32,320 bases of DNA from Trichocoleus sp. FACHB-46 (lineage in GTDB: Bacteria; Cyanobacteriota; Cyanobacteriia; FACHB-46), in the NCBI RefSeq assembly GCF_014695385.1, contig NZ_JACJOD010000051.1, positions 1-32,320 on the forward strand, given 5' to 3'. Under the pieces are notes generated by a model. That model saw nothing but the letters and a program-made list of their open reading frames with translations. It was not told where the DNA came from and did not search any database. Shown piece by piece: positions 7,917 through 15,996 of the stretch. Numbering within the stretch: the stretch's first letter is position 1; the number at the start of each line of letters is the position of its first letter. A program made the translations under genes and the position numbers.

Positions 7917-8499
7917 CTATGTTTACGTGATTGTTGCTCTGCTGCCCCTAGCCGCTGCAATGGTGATCTTTCAAACGAACCCTTACCACGCTCTCGTAAT
8001 TCGGGGCATTTTGGGGGCGATCGCCGCCCTTGTCTACACAGTACTGGGTGCTCCCGATGTGGCTTTAACCGAAGCATTAGTGGGAACGTTGTTAGCGATT
8101 AGCCTGTATGCGGTTGCTGTGCGATCGTCCTTGGTACTGCGCTTGGGGATATTAAAAGATGAGGGTGTTACTAGCAACTCAACGGAATCTTCCCCAGAAC
8201 ATTCTTTCCGTCAACTCCTAGAGGATCTGCGCACTGCATTTGGCAAGCATTATATGCGAGTCGAACTCGTGCCCTACATGGATGAGGAAAATCTGCACCA
8301 AGCCCTTTTAGACAAGGATGTACATGCTATTTGCACCTATACAGAATCTTTAGAAGGGAAAGTACAATCCGAAGCAATACTCCCTTATACAACAACGACA
8401 CGTCTCCCTCGTATCTACGAGATTTTGCAAGCCGAAATGGTTTCTATCCCTGTGCGGCTTAGTCACAACAGTTCATCACAATCGGAGATGAAGGGATGA
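7909..8499 (+). CDS. MrpA C-terminal-like subunit (MbhD/DUF4040 domain)
   Basis: 196 residues. The first ~75 contain three hydrophobic helices with the block AIAALVYTVLGAPDVALTEALVGTLL; the GAPDVALTEA core is the hallmark of MbhD and of the C-terminal part of large MrpA proteins. Residues ~90-196 form a polar domain with no recognised family, containing FGKHYMRVELVPYMDEENL, probably cytoplasmic. I chose ATG 7909, with AGGAGG about 7 bases upstream; a longer in-frame reading from 7783 would sit entirely inside mrpG. In many bacteria this module is fused to the large antiporter subunit; here it is a separate protein, as in other cyanobacterial Mrp operons. It overlaps mrpB by 4 bp. Confidence 0.8.
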   Translation: MDSYVYVIVALLPLAAAMVIFQTNPYHALVIRGILGAIAALVYTVLGAPDVALTEALVGTLLAISLYAVAVRSSLVLRLGILKDEGVTSNSTESSPEHSFRQLLEDLRTAFGKHYMRVELVPYMDEENLHQALLDKDVHAICTYTESLEGKVQSEAILPYTTTTRLPRIYEILQAEMVSIPVRLSHNSSSQSEMKG

Positions 8500-9158
8500 A
8501 ATGGGTTTATGTTGCCGCAGGAATAGCATTTTTCTTCAAAATGCTATTCCTGTCTGAAAATCCGGCTCCTACCTTACCGTTCTCCATCGTCGATGCGGTG
8601 GTTCAAGATAGCGGCGTACCGAATGCAGTTTCAGGTATTATCCTGCGTAATCGCCTGTATGACACCATTTTTGAAGTGATTGTTTTTACGATCGCCATCA
8701 TGGGAACTAAATATCTCTTATCCAATGAACGGCTACCTAAAAAGGTCTACCAATTTAGCGACGAATCTTCCATTATTCTGGCGCGGTTGGGAGCAACCAT
8801 CTCTGCCTTGGTGGGAGTTGAGTTAGCGATTCGTGGCCATCTTAGTCCAGGAGGCGGTTTTGCGGCTGGAGTAGCTGGGGGAACGGCGATCGGACTGATT
8901 GCCATGACCTCATCTACGGCATGGATGCAGGGAATTTATCAGCGTTGGCACGCTGCTACCTGGGAAAAGATATCAGTGCTCATATTTATTTTACTGTCGG
9001 TGATAACGCTATCCGGATTTGAACTTCCCCACGGTGATTTCGGTGCTCTGCTGAGTGGTGGAATTTTGCCAATTTTGAATATTTTGGTAGCAGTCAAAGT
9101 AGCTTTGGGATCGTGGGCCGTCGTTCTCATATTTATTCGCTATAGAGGACTGTTGTAG
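8496..9158 (+). CDS. mrpB: Mrp subunit B with an MbhE-like N-terminus
   Basis: 220 residues with about six membrane segments. Residues ~42-70 (VSGIILRNRLYDTIFEVIV...) resemble MbhE, the last segment of large MrpA proteins (V-N-x-I-L-V-D-F-R-x-x-D-T-x-G-E). From ~95 onward it is a classic MrpB/MnhB domain, with GHLSPGGGFAAGVAGG at 114-129 and HGDFGALLSGG later. So one polypeptide appears to join the MrpA tail and MrpB. It is the last gene of the operon; 120 bp separate it from the convergent channel gene, and no obvious terminator is visible there. Confidence 0.85.
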   Translation: MKWVYVAAGIAFFFKMLFLSENPAPTLPFSIVDAVVQDSGVPNAVSGIILRNRLYDTIFEVIVFTIAIMGTKYLLSNERLPKKVYQFSDESSIILARLGATISALVGVELAIRGHLSPGGGFAAGVAGGTAIGLIAMTSSTAWMQGIYQRWHAATWEKISVLIFILLSVITLSGFELPHGDFGALLSGGILPILNILVAVKVALGSWAVVLIFIRYRGLL

Positions 9159-9278
9159 GTACACTCATGCCTTGCACCAAAACTAAACGTAACGGTCTCT
9201 TCCATTGCAACGAGGTCAATGGGCTATGTCCCTGATTCGCTCTACTTTGTCGGCCCTTCTGTCCCCCTACCAGGTTTT

Positions 9279-10091
9279 TTACTCTTCCTGCTGCTGGTGG
9301 AATAGAGCTTGAAGTTCTGTTCTCAAGGCAGCAATTTCTGCCTGTAACTCTACGATCGCTTTTGCCCCTGCAACCTCAGCCTCCGGATTTTCAGCATCCT
9401 GACCCACAAAGAATGTGGCAAGGGTCGCTGCAACATAACCGAACACAGCAAAGGCATAGAGTGCTAGCAAAAAGCACAGTAACCTTCCCTCCGGAGTCTT
9501 TGGAAAGTAATCTGACCCCATCGTAGTCATCACCATTGCCGTCCACCAGAGTGCTGTGCCGTAATCGGTTAAGGCAGATTCAGGAACCTCACGCTCGAAG
9601 GCATACATTCCAGCAGCACCAATCAAAGTGGCGATTGCTGTTAGCCCAATGACATATCCCAACCCCCGTCGATTAACGCTTGCAGCTAAAACACGCATAC
9701 CTCGATTAGTTCGGGTCATCACTCTAAGGAATCGTAAGCCTCGAACTGCACGAACCGTTTGGAATGCTCGCAAAACTTTCACTACTCGTAGAACCCGTAG
9801 AGCTGGCAGCATCAGTGAAAGCATCGTTAGCCAGTTCTGTTTCAGGTAGGCCAGTTTCTGAGGAGCCAGAAAAAACTTTAGCCCGAAATCCAGAATAAAT
9901 AGCACCCAGATGGTAATGCCCAACACGTCCAAGAGCGGTGAAAGCCCCCAGATTAACTCAACTACAAATAGTGCCAACCAGACAAAGCTGAGGATTAGCA
10001 TGGGAATTTCCAGCCAATTCTCAAGCTGTTGCAGAATTTCACTTTGCTCTTGTTCTAGGGCACGCTTTGTTAAGAAGTTTGGATTACTCAT
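9279..10091 (-). CDS. Voltage-sensor-type ion channel with atypical selectivity filter
   Basis: 270 residues from ATG 10091. The ion-transport fold is clear: helices at about 30-50 and 55-77, an Arg/Lys-rich S4-like segment at about 97-127 (RVLRVVKVLRAFQTVRAVR, with basic residues at roughly every third position), a pore helix WWTAMVMTTMGSDYFP at about 182-197, and a last helix before a Glu/Ala-rich coiled-coil tail (about 230-270). Where K+ channels have TVGYG, this protein has TMGSD, so selectivity should not be assumed. An alternative start is TTG 10130, which overlaps the upstream stop as TTGA and would add 13 residues. It is transcribed after the DUF389 gene and probably forms a two-gene unit with it. 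Confidence 0.82.
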   Translation of the reverse strand: MSNPNFLTKRALEQEQSEILQQLENWLEIPMLILSFVWLALFVVELIWGLSPLLDVLGITIWVLFILDFGLKFFLAPQKLAYLKQNWLTMLSLMLPALRVLRVVKVLRAFQTVRAVRGLRFLRVMTRTNRGMRVLAASVNRRGLGYVIGLTAIATLIGAAGMYAFEREVPESALTDYGTALWWTAMVMTTMGSDYFPKTPEGRLLCFLLALYAFAVFGYVAATLATFFVGQDAENPEAEVAGAKAIVELQAEIAALRTELQALFHQQQEE

Positions 10092-10126
10092 AAAATTTGG
10101 TTCATTACAAATTATGGTCGGGAGGT

Positions 10127-11149
10127 TCAAGGTCGGGTAGGTAAACGAGGTGCTTCGGTTCGTCTGACTTCTTTTACCTCACTGACTGTAAAGATGAGGG
10201 TAAAAGGTCGCCCCATTTCTCGTTCTACAAAGGCTTCTAAGAGCTGTACTTGCTTCGGCGTGATGGGTTCCTGCGATCGCACACTCAATCGCACTTGAGG
10301 TGGTTTGCTTAACCAATTCGTGTCGATGTTTAACAGTTCCAAGCGTTGAAATGTGAGCGTACGATTGATCAACGCTTTTTGCAGGCTACTCTCTAACTGG
10401 GTTTGACGAACTAATTCAGCAAAGCCAATACTCAGTGGCAATATCAGGGCAATGGTTAGAGCGGCGGTCCAACCAAGTGCCTTGCGGGCTTGATGAAGTG
10501 GAGTGTAGCCTGCTAGCAGAAACGTCAGCATACAGGATAGGGTGATACCAAGCAGATTGGTGAGATAGAGCAAAGCTGCTCCGACACTGAGCGACCACTC
10601 TCTTTGTGCTAACCCGAGCCCAATGACACAGATGGGCGGCATGAGGGCAACGGCGATCGCGGTTCCTGCTAAACTGCCTGAGATTTTAGGCTGAACTTTG
10701 GCATAGCCACTAATACCACCGGCTGCAACCGCAATTCCCAAATCTAGGAGCGTCGGTTTTGAGCGGGATAATACCTCGCTGCCAAAACTAGCAATACCCA
10801 CTAACAACCCTAAACTCCAAGCTAAGACAATTGCCAGCAGTGTTCCGACCAACAATGAAATTAATCCTTTGCGAAAAAGCACTACATTTCCTTCGAGGGC
10901 TCCAAAGGCTAGTCCTCGAATCGGCAACATTAAAGGAGCAATAATCATGGCACCAATAATGACGGCAGTACTGTTGGTCAGCAGCCCAAAGGTAGCGATC
11001 GCACAAGAGCCAACGAGCAAAATTAAGTAGCTGGCACCGAGAATAGATTCCTCTAGCAATTCAGTCTGTAATTGCTGAAGTTGCTGGGATTCTACTCGCT
11101 TTTTTCCCATCAGTCGAAAGCGATCGCGAATGCCTTTTATTCTAAACAC
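10127..11149 (-). CDS. DUF389 membrane protein
   Basis: 340 residues. The DUF389 core is plain: NSTAVIIGAMIIAPLMLPIRG at about 59-79, then several helices and the segment GYAKVQPKISGSLAGTAIAVALMPP. It ends in a soluble ~80-residue domain. Family function is not established. The start is GTG 11149, with a weak GAGAAAAG upstream; ATG 11110 would lose 13 polar residues. Its stop overlaps the possible TTG start of the channel gene, suggesting co-transcription. A second, longer DUF389 protein lies at 17037-18320 and differs in domain order. Confidence 0.85.
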   Translation of the reverse strand: MFRIKGIRDRFRLMGKKRVESQQLQQLQTELLEESILGASYLILLVGSCAIATFGLLTNSTAVIIGAMIIAPLMLPIRGLAFGALEGNVVLFRKGLISLLVGTLLAIVLAWSLGLLVGIASFGSEVLSRSKPTLLDLGIAVAAGGISGYAKVQPKISGSLAGTAIAVALMPPICVIGLGLAQREWSLSVGAALLYLTNLLGITLSCMLTFLLAGYTPLHQARKALGWTAALTIALILPLSIGFAELVRQTQLESSLQKALINRTLTFQRLELLNIDTNWLSKPPQVRLSVRSQEPITPKQVQLLEAFVEREMGRPFTLIFTVSEVKEVRRTEAPRLPTRP

Positions 11150-11379
11150 AAATCTTTTCTCATTAAATTAATTCTCTACTAATCGAAAACTGAGCTGTAG
11201 CCATTTCTTTTACTTCCCTCCGTCTCCCTCAATATTGTGCCATCACCTCTAGAGATTAACTAACACTAATCATGCACAGTTCTTACTGCTGATAATTATA
11301 AAAATAGGATAAACCCTTCTTGGTTTAAGATTAATCAGATTATTACTTTTCCCTAATTTTGTAGTGCAAAGCTAAATAG

Positions 11380-11396
11380 TGAAATCAGGATGAAAT
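11380..11396 (+). promoter_or_regulatory. Operator-like direct repeat, upstream pair (mscS side)
   Basis: TGAAAT at 11380-11385 is repeated exactly at 11391-11396, a spacing of 11 bp centre to centre. Two half-sites one helical turn apart is the standard arrangement bound by OmpR/PhoB-type response regulators. Its best match elsewhere in the window is the pair at 21877-21893 next to rppA. Confidence 0.55.
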
Positions 11397-11457
11397 GTTT
11401 ATCTATCTTTTGAACATGAGTGCTAAAGATGTCTCATTCTAAGGATTTCATAAAAAA

Positions 11458-11474
11458 TGAAATCAGCATGAAAT
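11458..11474 (+). promoter_or_regulatory. Operator-like direct repeat, downstream pair (mscS side)
   Basis: TGAAAT at 11458-11463 and again at 11469-11474, joined as ATGAAATCAGCATGAAATC. The start is 78 bp after the first pair. The corresponding pair near rppA (21954-21970) reads ATGAAAACAGCATGAATT and sits 77 bp after its own first pair. Confidence 0.55.
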
Positions 11475-11698
11475 CTCTTCAGGCTCTAAGACAGAGGTTT
11501 TTAGTCTATCGTAAGCATGAAGAAAAGAGCACTTTAAATTCTTATATTGAAATGACCCGAAAGAACTGAATTAACCTAAGCAAAATGGTTAGCCTAAAGA
11601 AAAGAATTAATAAAAATCAGTCATTTTCCTTTTGAAACTTTGTTAACAGAAAATATATTTGAGCTGGAGATAACCCAGAAAGTCATTAAAGAGGAGTT

Positions 11699-12703
11699 AT
11701 GAATCTAGAAATATCTACAGCTTGGGCTAAAGTTCAGGGAATGATCAATGGTGCGATCGCCTTGTTACCGAATATTGGCTTAGCGCTGATTGTTTTCCTT
11801 CTCTTTATATTTATAGGGGAATGGATTAAAAAGTTAGTCAAAAAATTAACTCGCAATCGTCGTCAGGCACGCAACTTGGGCATGGTGCTGGGACGCTTAG
11901 CTCAAGGATTCACAGTCTTGATGGGATTGTTTGTAGCCTTATCTATTGTGATTCCTACCTTTAAGGCAGGCGACTTGGTACAACTGCTAGGGATTAGTGG
12001 GGTCGCAATCGGGTTTGCGTTTCGAGATATCCTGCAAAATTTCTTGGCAGGGATCTTGATTCTCTTAACGGAGCCGTTTCAAATTGATGACCAAATTGTC
12101 TTTAAAGACTTTGAAGGCACCGTTGAAAATATTGAAACTCGCGCCACTACTATCAGAACCTATGATGGTCGTCGTATTGTCATTCCTAATGCCGAGTTAT
12201 TTACCAATTCAGTCACAGTCAACACAGCTTTTGACAATCGCCGTTTGCAATATGACGTAGGCATTGGCTATGGAGATGATATTGACCGAGCTAAACAACT
12301 AATTCTAGAAGCGATCGCCAGTGTACATGGGGTCTTGAAAAGCCCTGAGCCTGATGCCTTAGTCATGGACTTAGCAGATAGTACGGTGAAGATTCGTGCC
12401 CGTTGGTGGATTAACCCACCGCGTCGGGCTGATGCGCTTGATATGCAAGACCAAGTGCTGACTGCAATTAAGAATAAACTCACTGCCAACGGCATCGATC
12501 TCCCTTTTCCAACTCAACAAATTCTTTTCCATGACCAAACCGAAGAAACCGACGGCGACCGCTCCCGTCAACGCGAAGGCTGGCCTGCGGGCAAACGCGA
12601 GGTGCCCAAGCCCCGGAGCATCAGCGGTTCTTTGCGGCAACTGGCTGAAATGCGGGCACAGCGGAACGGCAACAGCCACACTCAATCAACTGATGAGTTA
12701 TGA
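11699..12703 (+). CDS. MscS-family mechanosensitive channel
   Basis: 334 residues. Three helices are expected at about 20-42, 65-88 and 93-124. The third, pore-lining helix reads LLGISGVAIGFAFRDILQNFLAGILIL and leads into EPFQIDDQIVF, a textbook MscS TM3/beta-domain junction. The beta domain carries VENIETRATTIRTYDGRRIVIPNAEL (about 143-168). The C-terminal ~60 residues are charged and low in hydrophobicity, beyond the usual MscS vestibule. MscS channels open under membrane tension to release solutes during osmotic downshock. The start ATG 11699 has AGAGGAG four bases upstream. It overlaps the DUF2254 gene by 4 bp. The two operator-like repeat pairs lie about 225-320 bp upstream. Confidence 0.92.
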   Translation: MNLEISTAWAKVQGMINGAIALLPNIGLALIVFLLFIFIGEWIKKLVKKLTRNRRQARNLGMVLGRLAQGFTVLMGLFVALSIVIPTFKAGDLVQLLGISGVAIGFAFRDILQNFLAGILILLTEPFQIDDQIVFKDFEGTVENIETRATTIRTYDGRRIVIPNAELFTNSVTVNTAFDNRRLQYDVGIGYGDDIDRAKQLILEAIASVHGVLKSPEPDALVMDLADSTVKIRARWWINPPRRADALDMQDQVLTAIKNKLTANGIDLPFPTQQILFHDQTEETDGDRSRQREGWPAGKREVPKPRSISGSLRQLAEMRAQRNGNSHTQSTDEL

Positions 12704-14079
12704 AAAGTATCAAGTGGAGCAAGCTTTGGGACTCGCTCCACTCTAGTTATTGGTTTTTGCCAACTGTGATGGCCGTGGCGGCGATCACCCTAGCATTCGC
12801 AATGTTGGCGATTGATCGGGCTTCTCAGGAGAACATGAAGCAGCTCAAATGGATCTACACAGGTGGGCCTGATGGGGCGCGAGCACTACTCTCCGCCGTT
12901 GCTAGTTCCATGATCACAGTTGCCGCAACCGCATTTTCAATCACGATCATTGCGCTTCAGCTTGCGGCTTCCAATTTTGGGCCTAGGTTGCTGCGTAACT
13001 TCATGCAAGATACTGGAAACCAACTAGTTCTAGGGACTTTCATTGGCACCTTTATTTATTGCTTACTGGTTCTGCGAACCGTCCGGGGAGAAGACTATGC
13101 TCTGTTTGTACCCCAGCTATCGGTAACTGTGGGCATTGTGCTCGCCATCGCTGGCGTAGGTGTCTTAATTTACTTTATTCATCATGCTTCTACGATCATT
13201 CAGGCATCTCACGTTATTGCGGGTGTGAGTCATGATTTAGATGAAGCGATCGAGCGATTATTTCCAGATCAGCTTGGGCATGGTGTCCCGTCCAGATCAG
13301 ACCGAAACATTGAAGAAATCCCGGCAAATTTCGACTCAGAGGCGTACCCAGTCAAAGCTTCTAGAACGGGTTATATACAAGCGATCGATAACCGAGAGTT
13401 GCTCAAGATTGCCTGCAAACACCACCTACTGCTACGGCTTCAGTGTCGCCCTGGTCAATTTATTGCCCAGGGTAGGGAACTAGTGCTGGTTTATCCCGCC
13501 AAGCATGCGCTCCCAAAACTAACAGAACGACTGAATGATGCTTTCATCGTGGGCAATGAGCGCAATGAGCAACAGGACGTAGAGTTTCCGATCAATCAAC
13601 TGGTAGAAGTGGCACTTCGGGCTATTTCTCCGGCGGTGAATGATCCGTTTACAGCCATTCGTTGCATTGATCGAATTGGGGCTGCATTGTCTCGCCTTGC
13701 CCAACAGGAGTTTCCTTCTCCATATCGCTACGACCACCAAGGAACCCTGCGTGTGATTGCCGAGGGAGTCACGTTTGAAGAGTTAGTGGATTCTGCCTTT
13801 AACCAAATCCGGCGATATGCCAAATCGGATGCTGCCGTCACGATTTGTTTGCTCGAAGCGATCGCCACTATTGCCTCGACTACAGGCAATGCCAAACAAC
13901 GAGCAGTTTTGCGCTGTCATGCTGAAATGATTCAGCGAGGAAGCCGTGAAGGTTTATCAGAAGAACTAGATCGGCAGGCTGTAGAGCAGCAATATGACAA
14001 GGTTATTACCAAGCTGGCTCAGCAAAGTCATCAGGTTGGGTTATTAAATCAGAAACATACTCATGATTCACGAGAGTAA
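12700..14079 (+). CDS. DUF2254 membrane protein
   Basis: 459 residues. The N-terminal ~165 hold four membrane helices, with the family segment SAVASSMITVAATAFSITIIALQLAASNFGPRLLR at about 65-99; the remaining ~290 residues form a large cytoplasmic part. The second recognisable block is AISPAVNDPFTAIRCIDRIG near 308-327. Function of the family is unknown. It overlaps mscS by 4 bp and is followed by a YjdF-like gene after 5 bp, so the three form one unit in which a role in envelope or osmotic stress is a reasonable inference from context only. Confidence 0.85.
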   Translation: MKSIKWSKLWDSLHSSYWFLPTVMAVAAITLAFAMLAIDRASQENMKQLKWIYTGGPDGARALLSAVASSMITVAATAFSITIIALQLAASNFGPRLLRNFMQDTGNQLVLGTFIGTFIYCLLVLRTVRGEDYALFVPQLSVTVGIVLAIAGVGVLIYFIHHASTIIQASHVIAGVSHDLDEAIERLFPDQLGHGVPSRSDRNIEEIPANFDSEAYPVKASRTGYIQAIDNRELLKIACKHHLLLRLQCRPGQFIAQGRELVLVYPAKHALPKLTERLNDAFIVGNERNEQQDVEFPINQLVEVALRAISPAVNDPFTAIRCIDRIGAALSRLAQQEFPSPYRYDHQGTLRVIAEGVTFEELVDSAFNQIRRYAKSDAAVTICLLEAIATIASTTGNAKQRAVLRCHAEMIQRGSREGLSEELDRQAVEQQYDKVITKLAQQSHQVGLLNQKHTHDSRE

Positions 14080-14084
14080 GACTA

Positions 14085-14687
14085 ATGTTTAGTACCAACT
14101 GGCAAGGATATAGAACAGCGGCTTGGATCGGAGCAGCTTTACTGGCAGCCACAGTCGTTGCTGCATGCATGCAGGGCAATTGGGGTAATGCTCTGTCCCT
14201 CGCCTGCTTTCTATTAGCTTTCTTAGCCTTTATGTTCCTCGCTAAGCCACTACCTACATTATTTGATTTTTTATTCGTCGTGGCAGCTCTCCTGAATGCA
14301 GGAGGTTGGGTGTGGGGATGGTTCTACCTGCCTGGAATATACGATGAGGCAGTTCATGGCTTCACTATGTTTGCTATTACTCTGGCACTTAGTTTTCTCA
14401 CTTATGGTTCTGTGCTGCCAACGTTTCATGAACATAAGCTGTTATATCTAGCCGCGATCGCCAGCTTTGGCATTGCGATTGGAGCACTTTGGGAAATTGC
14501 CGAATGGGCGGCAGGAAATGTTCTCCCGGCTCAAGTTATTGGTAGTGTGGATGACACGATCATTGATTTAGTGATGGATACCTTAGGGTCCGGGCTAGCA
14601 GCCCTAACTAGTCTATGGGCATTAGAAGAAAGAGTACATTCTAGAGGAGCAACTCATCGGCGATCGCGATCGCGGAGCCATCTCTAA
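14085..14687 (+). CDS. Small polytopic membrane protein, YjdF/DUF2238-like
   Basis: 200 residues with six or so membrane helices. Conserved-looking acidic and His residues occur in membrane-adjacent blocks: GIYDEAVHGFTMFA at about 84-97, GALWEIAEWAAG near 132-143 and DDTIIDLVMDTLGSGLAAL near 151-169. This arrangement (D/E-x-x-H, W-E-x-x-E, D-T-x-x-D-x-x-x-D) resembles the DUF2238 (YjdF) family, but I have not confirmed it. The last residues are an Arg/Ser-rich tail encoded by overlapping GCGATCGC/CGATCG repeats. It is the third gene of the mscS group. Confidence 0.65.
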   Translation: MFSTNWQGYRTAAWIGAALLAATVVAACMQGNWGNALSLACFLLAFLAFMFLAKPLPTLFDFLFVVAALLNAGGWVWGWFYLPGIYDEAVHGFTMFAITLALSFLTYGSVLPTFHEHKLLYLAAIASFGIAIGALWEIAEWAAGNVLPAQVIGSVDDTIIDLVMDTLGSGLAALTSLWALEERVHSRGATHRRSRSRSHL

Positions 14688-14993
14688 ACGTTTCTACACT
14701 ACATTTCACAGAAATCTCTAAATGTGTTTTGATCTAAATCAAAATATTGCATTTCTCCTAAAAATATAATTTTGGGAGGTTTTAATTTTTTAATGAGATC
14801 AATCAGATTGTAATTTTTTTAGTTAAATAGGGATATGTAGATGTAAAAGTATACCGCTTGCTACATAAAGGTTCTGCCCTTGTATGTCCTATTTGCAAAA
14901 CAGAATTTAGCATATCTCTTTCGATAGCAGGATTTATTAAATTCATATCCTTTCTAATATGGATACAAGAAAATAAATTGGAGAAAATACATT
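14688..14993. other. AT-rich intergenic region upstream of the PRC-barrel gene
   Basis: 306 bp without a gene. It contains an FNR/CRP-like palindrome near its left end (listed separately) and presumably the promoter of the stress protein gene. No ORF with a ribosome-binding site was seen. Confidence 0.5.
14729..14742. promoter_or_regulatory. TTGAT-N4-ATCAA palindrome (FNR/CRP-family-like site)
   Basis: TTGAT (14729-14733), four bases, ATCAA (14738-14742); the symmetry extends to TTTTGAT/ATCAAAA. This is an exact match to the classical FNR/ANR half-site arrangement. It lies 42 bp after the YjdF-like gene and about 250 bp before the PRC-barrel gene. FNR-type regulators are not universal in cyanobacteria, and an AT-rich context raises the chance of a coincidence. 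A weak terminator of the upstream gene is the main alternative. Confidence 0.35.
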
Positions 14994-15821
14994 ATGACTT
15001 TGATGAAACTCAAAGACTTTTACCCTAATTCTCACGAAGACTCATCTAACGCAGAAGACGTCAAAGACTTTGATGTTTACACGCAAAGCGATGAGAAGAT
15101 CGGTTCAATTGAACATATTTTAGTGGATGATCAAAGTGGCCGCTTTCGCTACTTTGTGGTTGACACGAGATTCTGGATTTTTGGTAAAAAAGTGTTGTTG
15201 CCTGTCGGGCGCGCTGCTATTAATTACACCGATCGCCGAGTCGAAGTCAAAAGCTTAACAAAGCAACAGGTCGAAGATCTGCCTAACTTCGATGATCTCG
15301 AAAAAGCAGATTATGACTACGAAGAACAGGTGCGAGGAACGTATCGTCCTGCTACGAGTGCTGCCACCAACTACGATCGCGATAGCTATAACTATCAGCA
15401 AGAACCCTCCTTGTATGACTTGAATGATCGCGATCATCAAAGCTTAAAACTTTATGAGGAGCGACTCATTGTCGACAAGCACAGGGAAAAAACTGGAGAA
15501 GTCTCGATTGGCAAACGAGTAGAAACGGAGACAGCACGAGTGGCTGTTCCAGTTGAAAAAGAGCGCATCGTGATCGATCGGACGACCCCAGCTACAGGTG
15601 CTGCTGTTGATTCCAGCAATGTCAACTTTGGCAACCAGGAAGCAGTACGGATGGAAGTTTACGAAGAAACTGCTGACATCCACAAAGAAGCCTTTGTGCG
15701 AGAGCAAGTTAATGTCAGCAAGGTTGTAGAAAAGGATACTGTGAACGCTGAAGAGAAAATCCGTCGGGAAGAACTAGATTTAGATAGGCAAGGTCGCTCA
15801 GTTGTAGATAAGCGTCGCTAA
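14994..15821 (+). CDS. PRC-barrel and DUF2382 domain stress protein
   Basis: 275 residues, soluble and strongly charged. Residues ~20-95 form a PRC-barrel (FDVYTQSDEKIGSIEHILVD, then RFRYFVVDTRFWIFGKKVLLPV). A Tyr/Asp-rich linker (about 105-145) follows, then a DUF2382 domain from ~150 with LKLYEERLIVDKHREKTGEV and the repeated V-x-K-E / R-E-E-L pattern to the end. Proteins of this architecture are common in cyanobacteria and Deinococcus-like bacteria and are usually linked to desiccation, heat or oxidative stress; the molecular role is unknown. The start ATG 14994 has TGGAGA about nine bases upstream. It is likely a single-gene unit ended by the hairpin at 15853-15888. Confidence 0.88.
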   Translation: MTLMKLKDFYPNSHEDSSNAEDVKDFDVYTQSDEKIGSIEHILVDDQSGRFRYFVVDTRFWIFGKKVLLPVGRAAINYTDRRVEVKSLTKQQVEDLPNFDDLEKADYDYEEQVRGTYRPATSAATNYDRDSYNYQQEPSLYDLNDRDHQSLKLYEERLIVDKHREKTGEVSIGKRVETETARVAVPVEKERIVIDRTTPATGAAVDSSNVNFGNQEAVRMEVYEETADIHKEAFVREQVNVSKVVEKDTVNAEEKIRREELDLDRQGRSVVDKRR

Positions 15822-15852
15822 CGCTAGATCGCTCTAGGTTCATCATTTTGTA

Positions 15853-15895
15853 GGGCTAAAGCCACTTTAAGGAGTGTGCTTTTAGCTCTATTTCT
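15853..15895 (+). terminator. Probable terminator after the PRC-barrel gene
   Basis: A long imperfect hairpin: GGGCTAAAGCCACT (15853-15866) pairs with AGTGTGCTTTTAGCTC (15873-15888) with two single-base bulges and a 6-nt loop. It is followed by TATTTCTTTAT. It lies 32 bp after the stop codon. Confidence 0.6.
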
Positions 15896-15996
15896 TTATA
15901 AGATTAAGAGACCTAACGCTAAAAACATACATAGCTATGGAACGCCAGCAAGACTGGTGGGCGATCGCTCAATATCCCTGATCGAGAGGTAAACTT

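Larger units (their letters stand above)
11150..11698. other. AT-rich divergent intergenic region upstream of mscS
   Basis: 549 bp without a gene, separating the minus-strand DUF389/channel pair from the plus-strand mscS group. It holds two operator-like pairs of direct repeats (listed separately) and probably the promoters for both directions. A TCTAAG hexamer at 11485-11490 is a weak candidate -10 for the mscS side. No small ORF with a ribosome-binding site was seen. Confidence 0.55.

Noticed and set aside
15937-15981. Tiny ORF MERQQDWWAIAQYP just upstream of the AI-2E permease gene
   Set aside because: It ends next to the ribosome-binding site of the permease gene and could be a leader peptide, but it lacks its own ribosome-binding site and includes a common GCGATCGC repeat.
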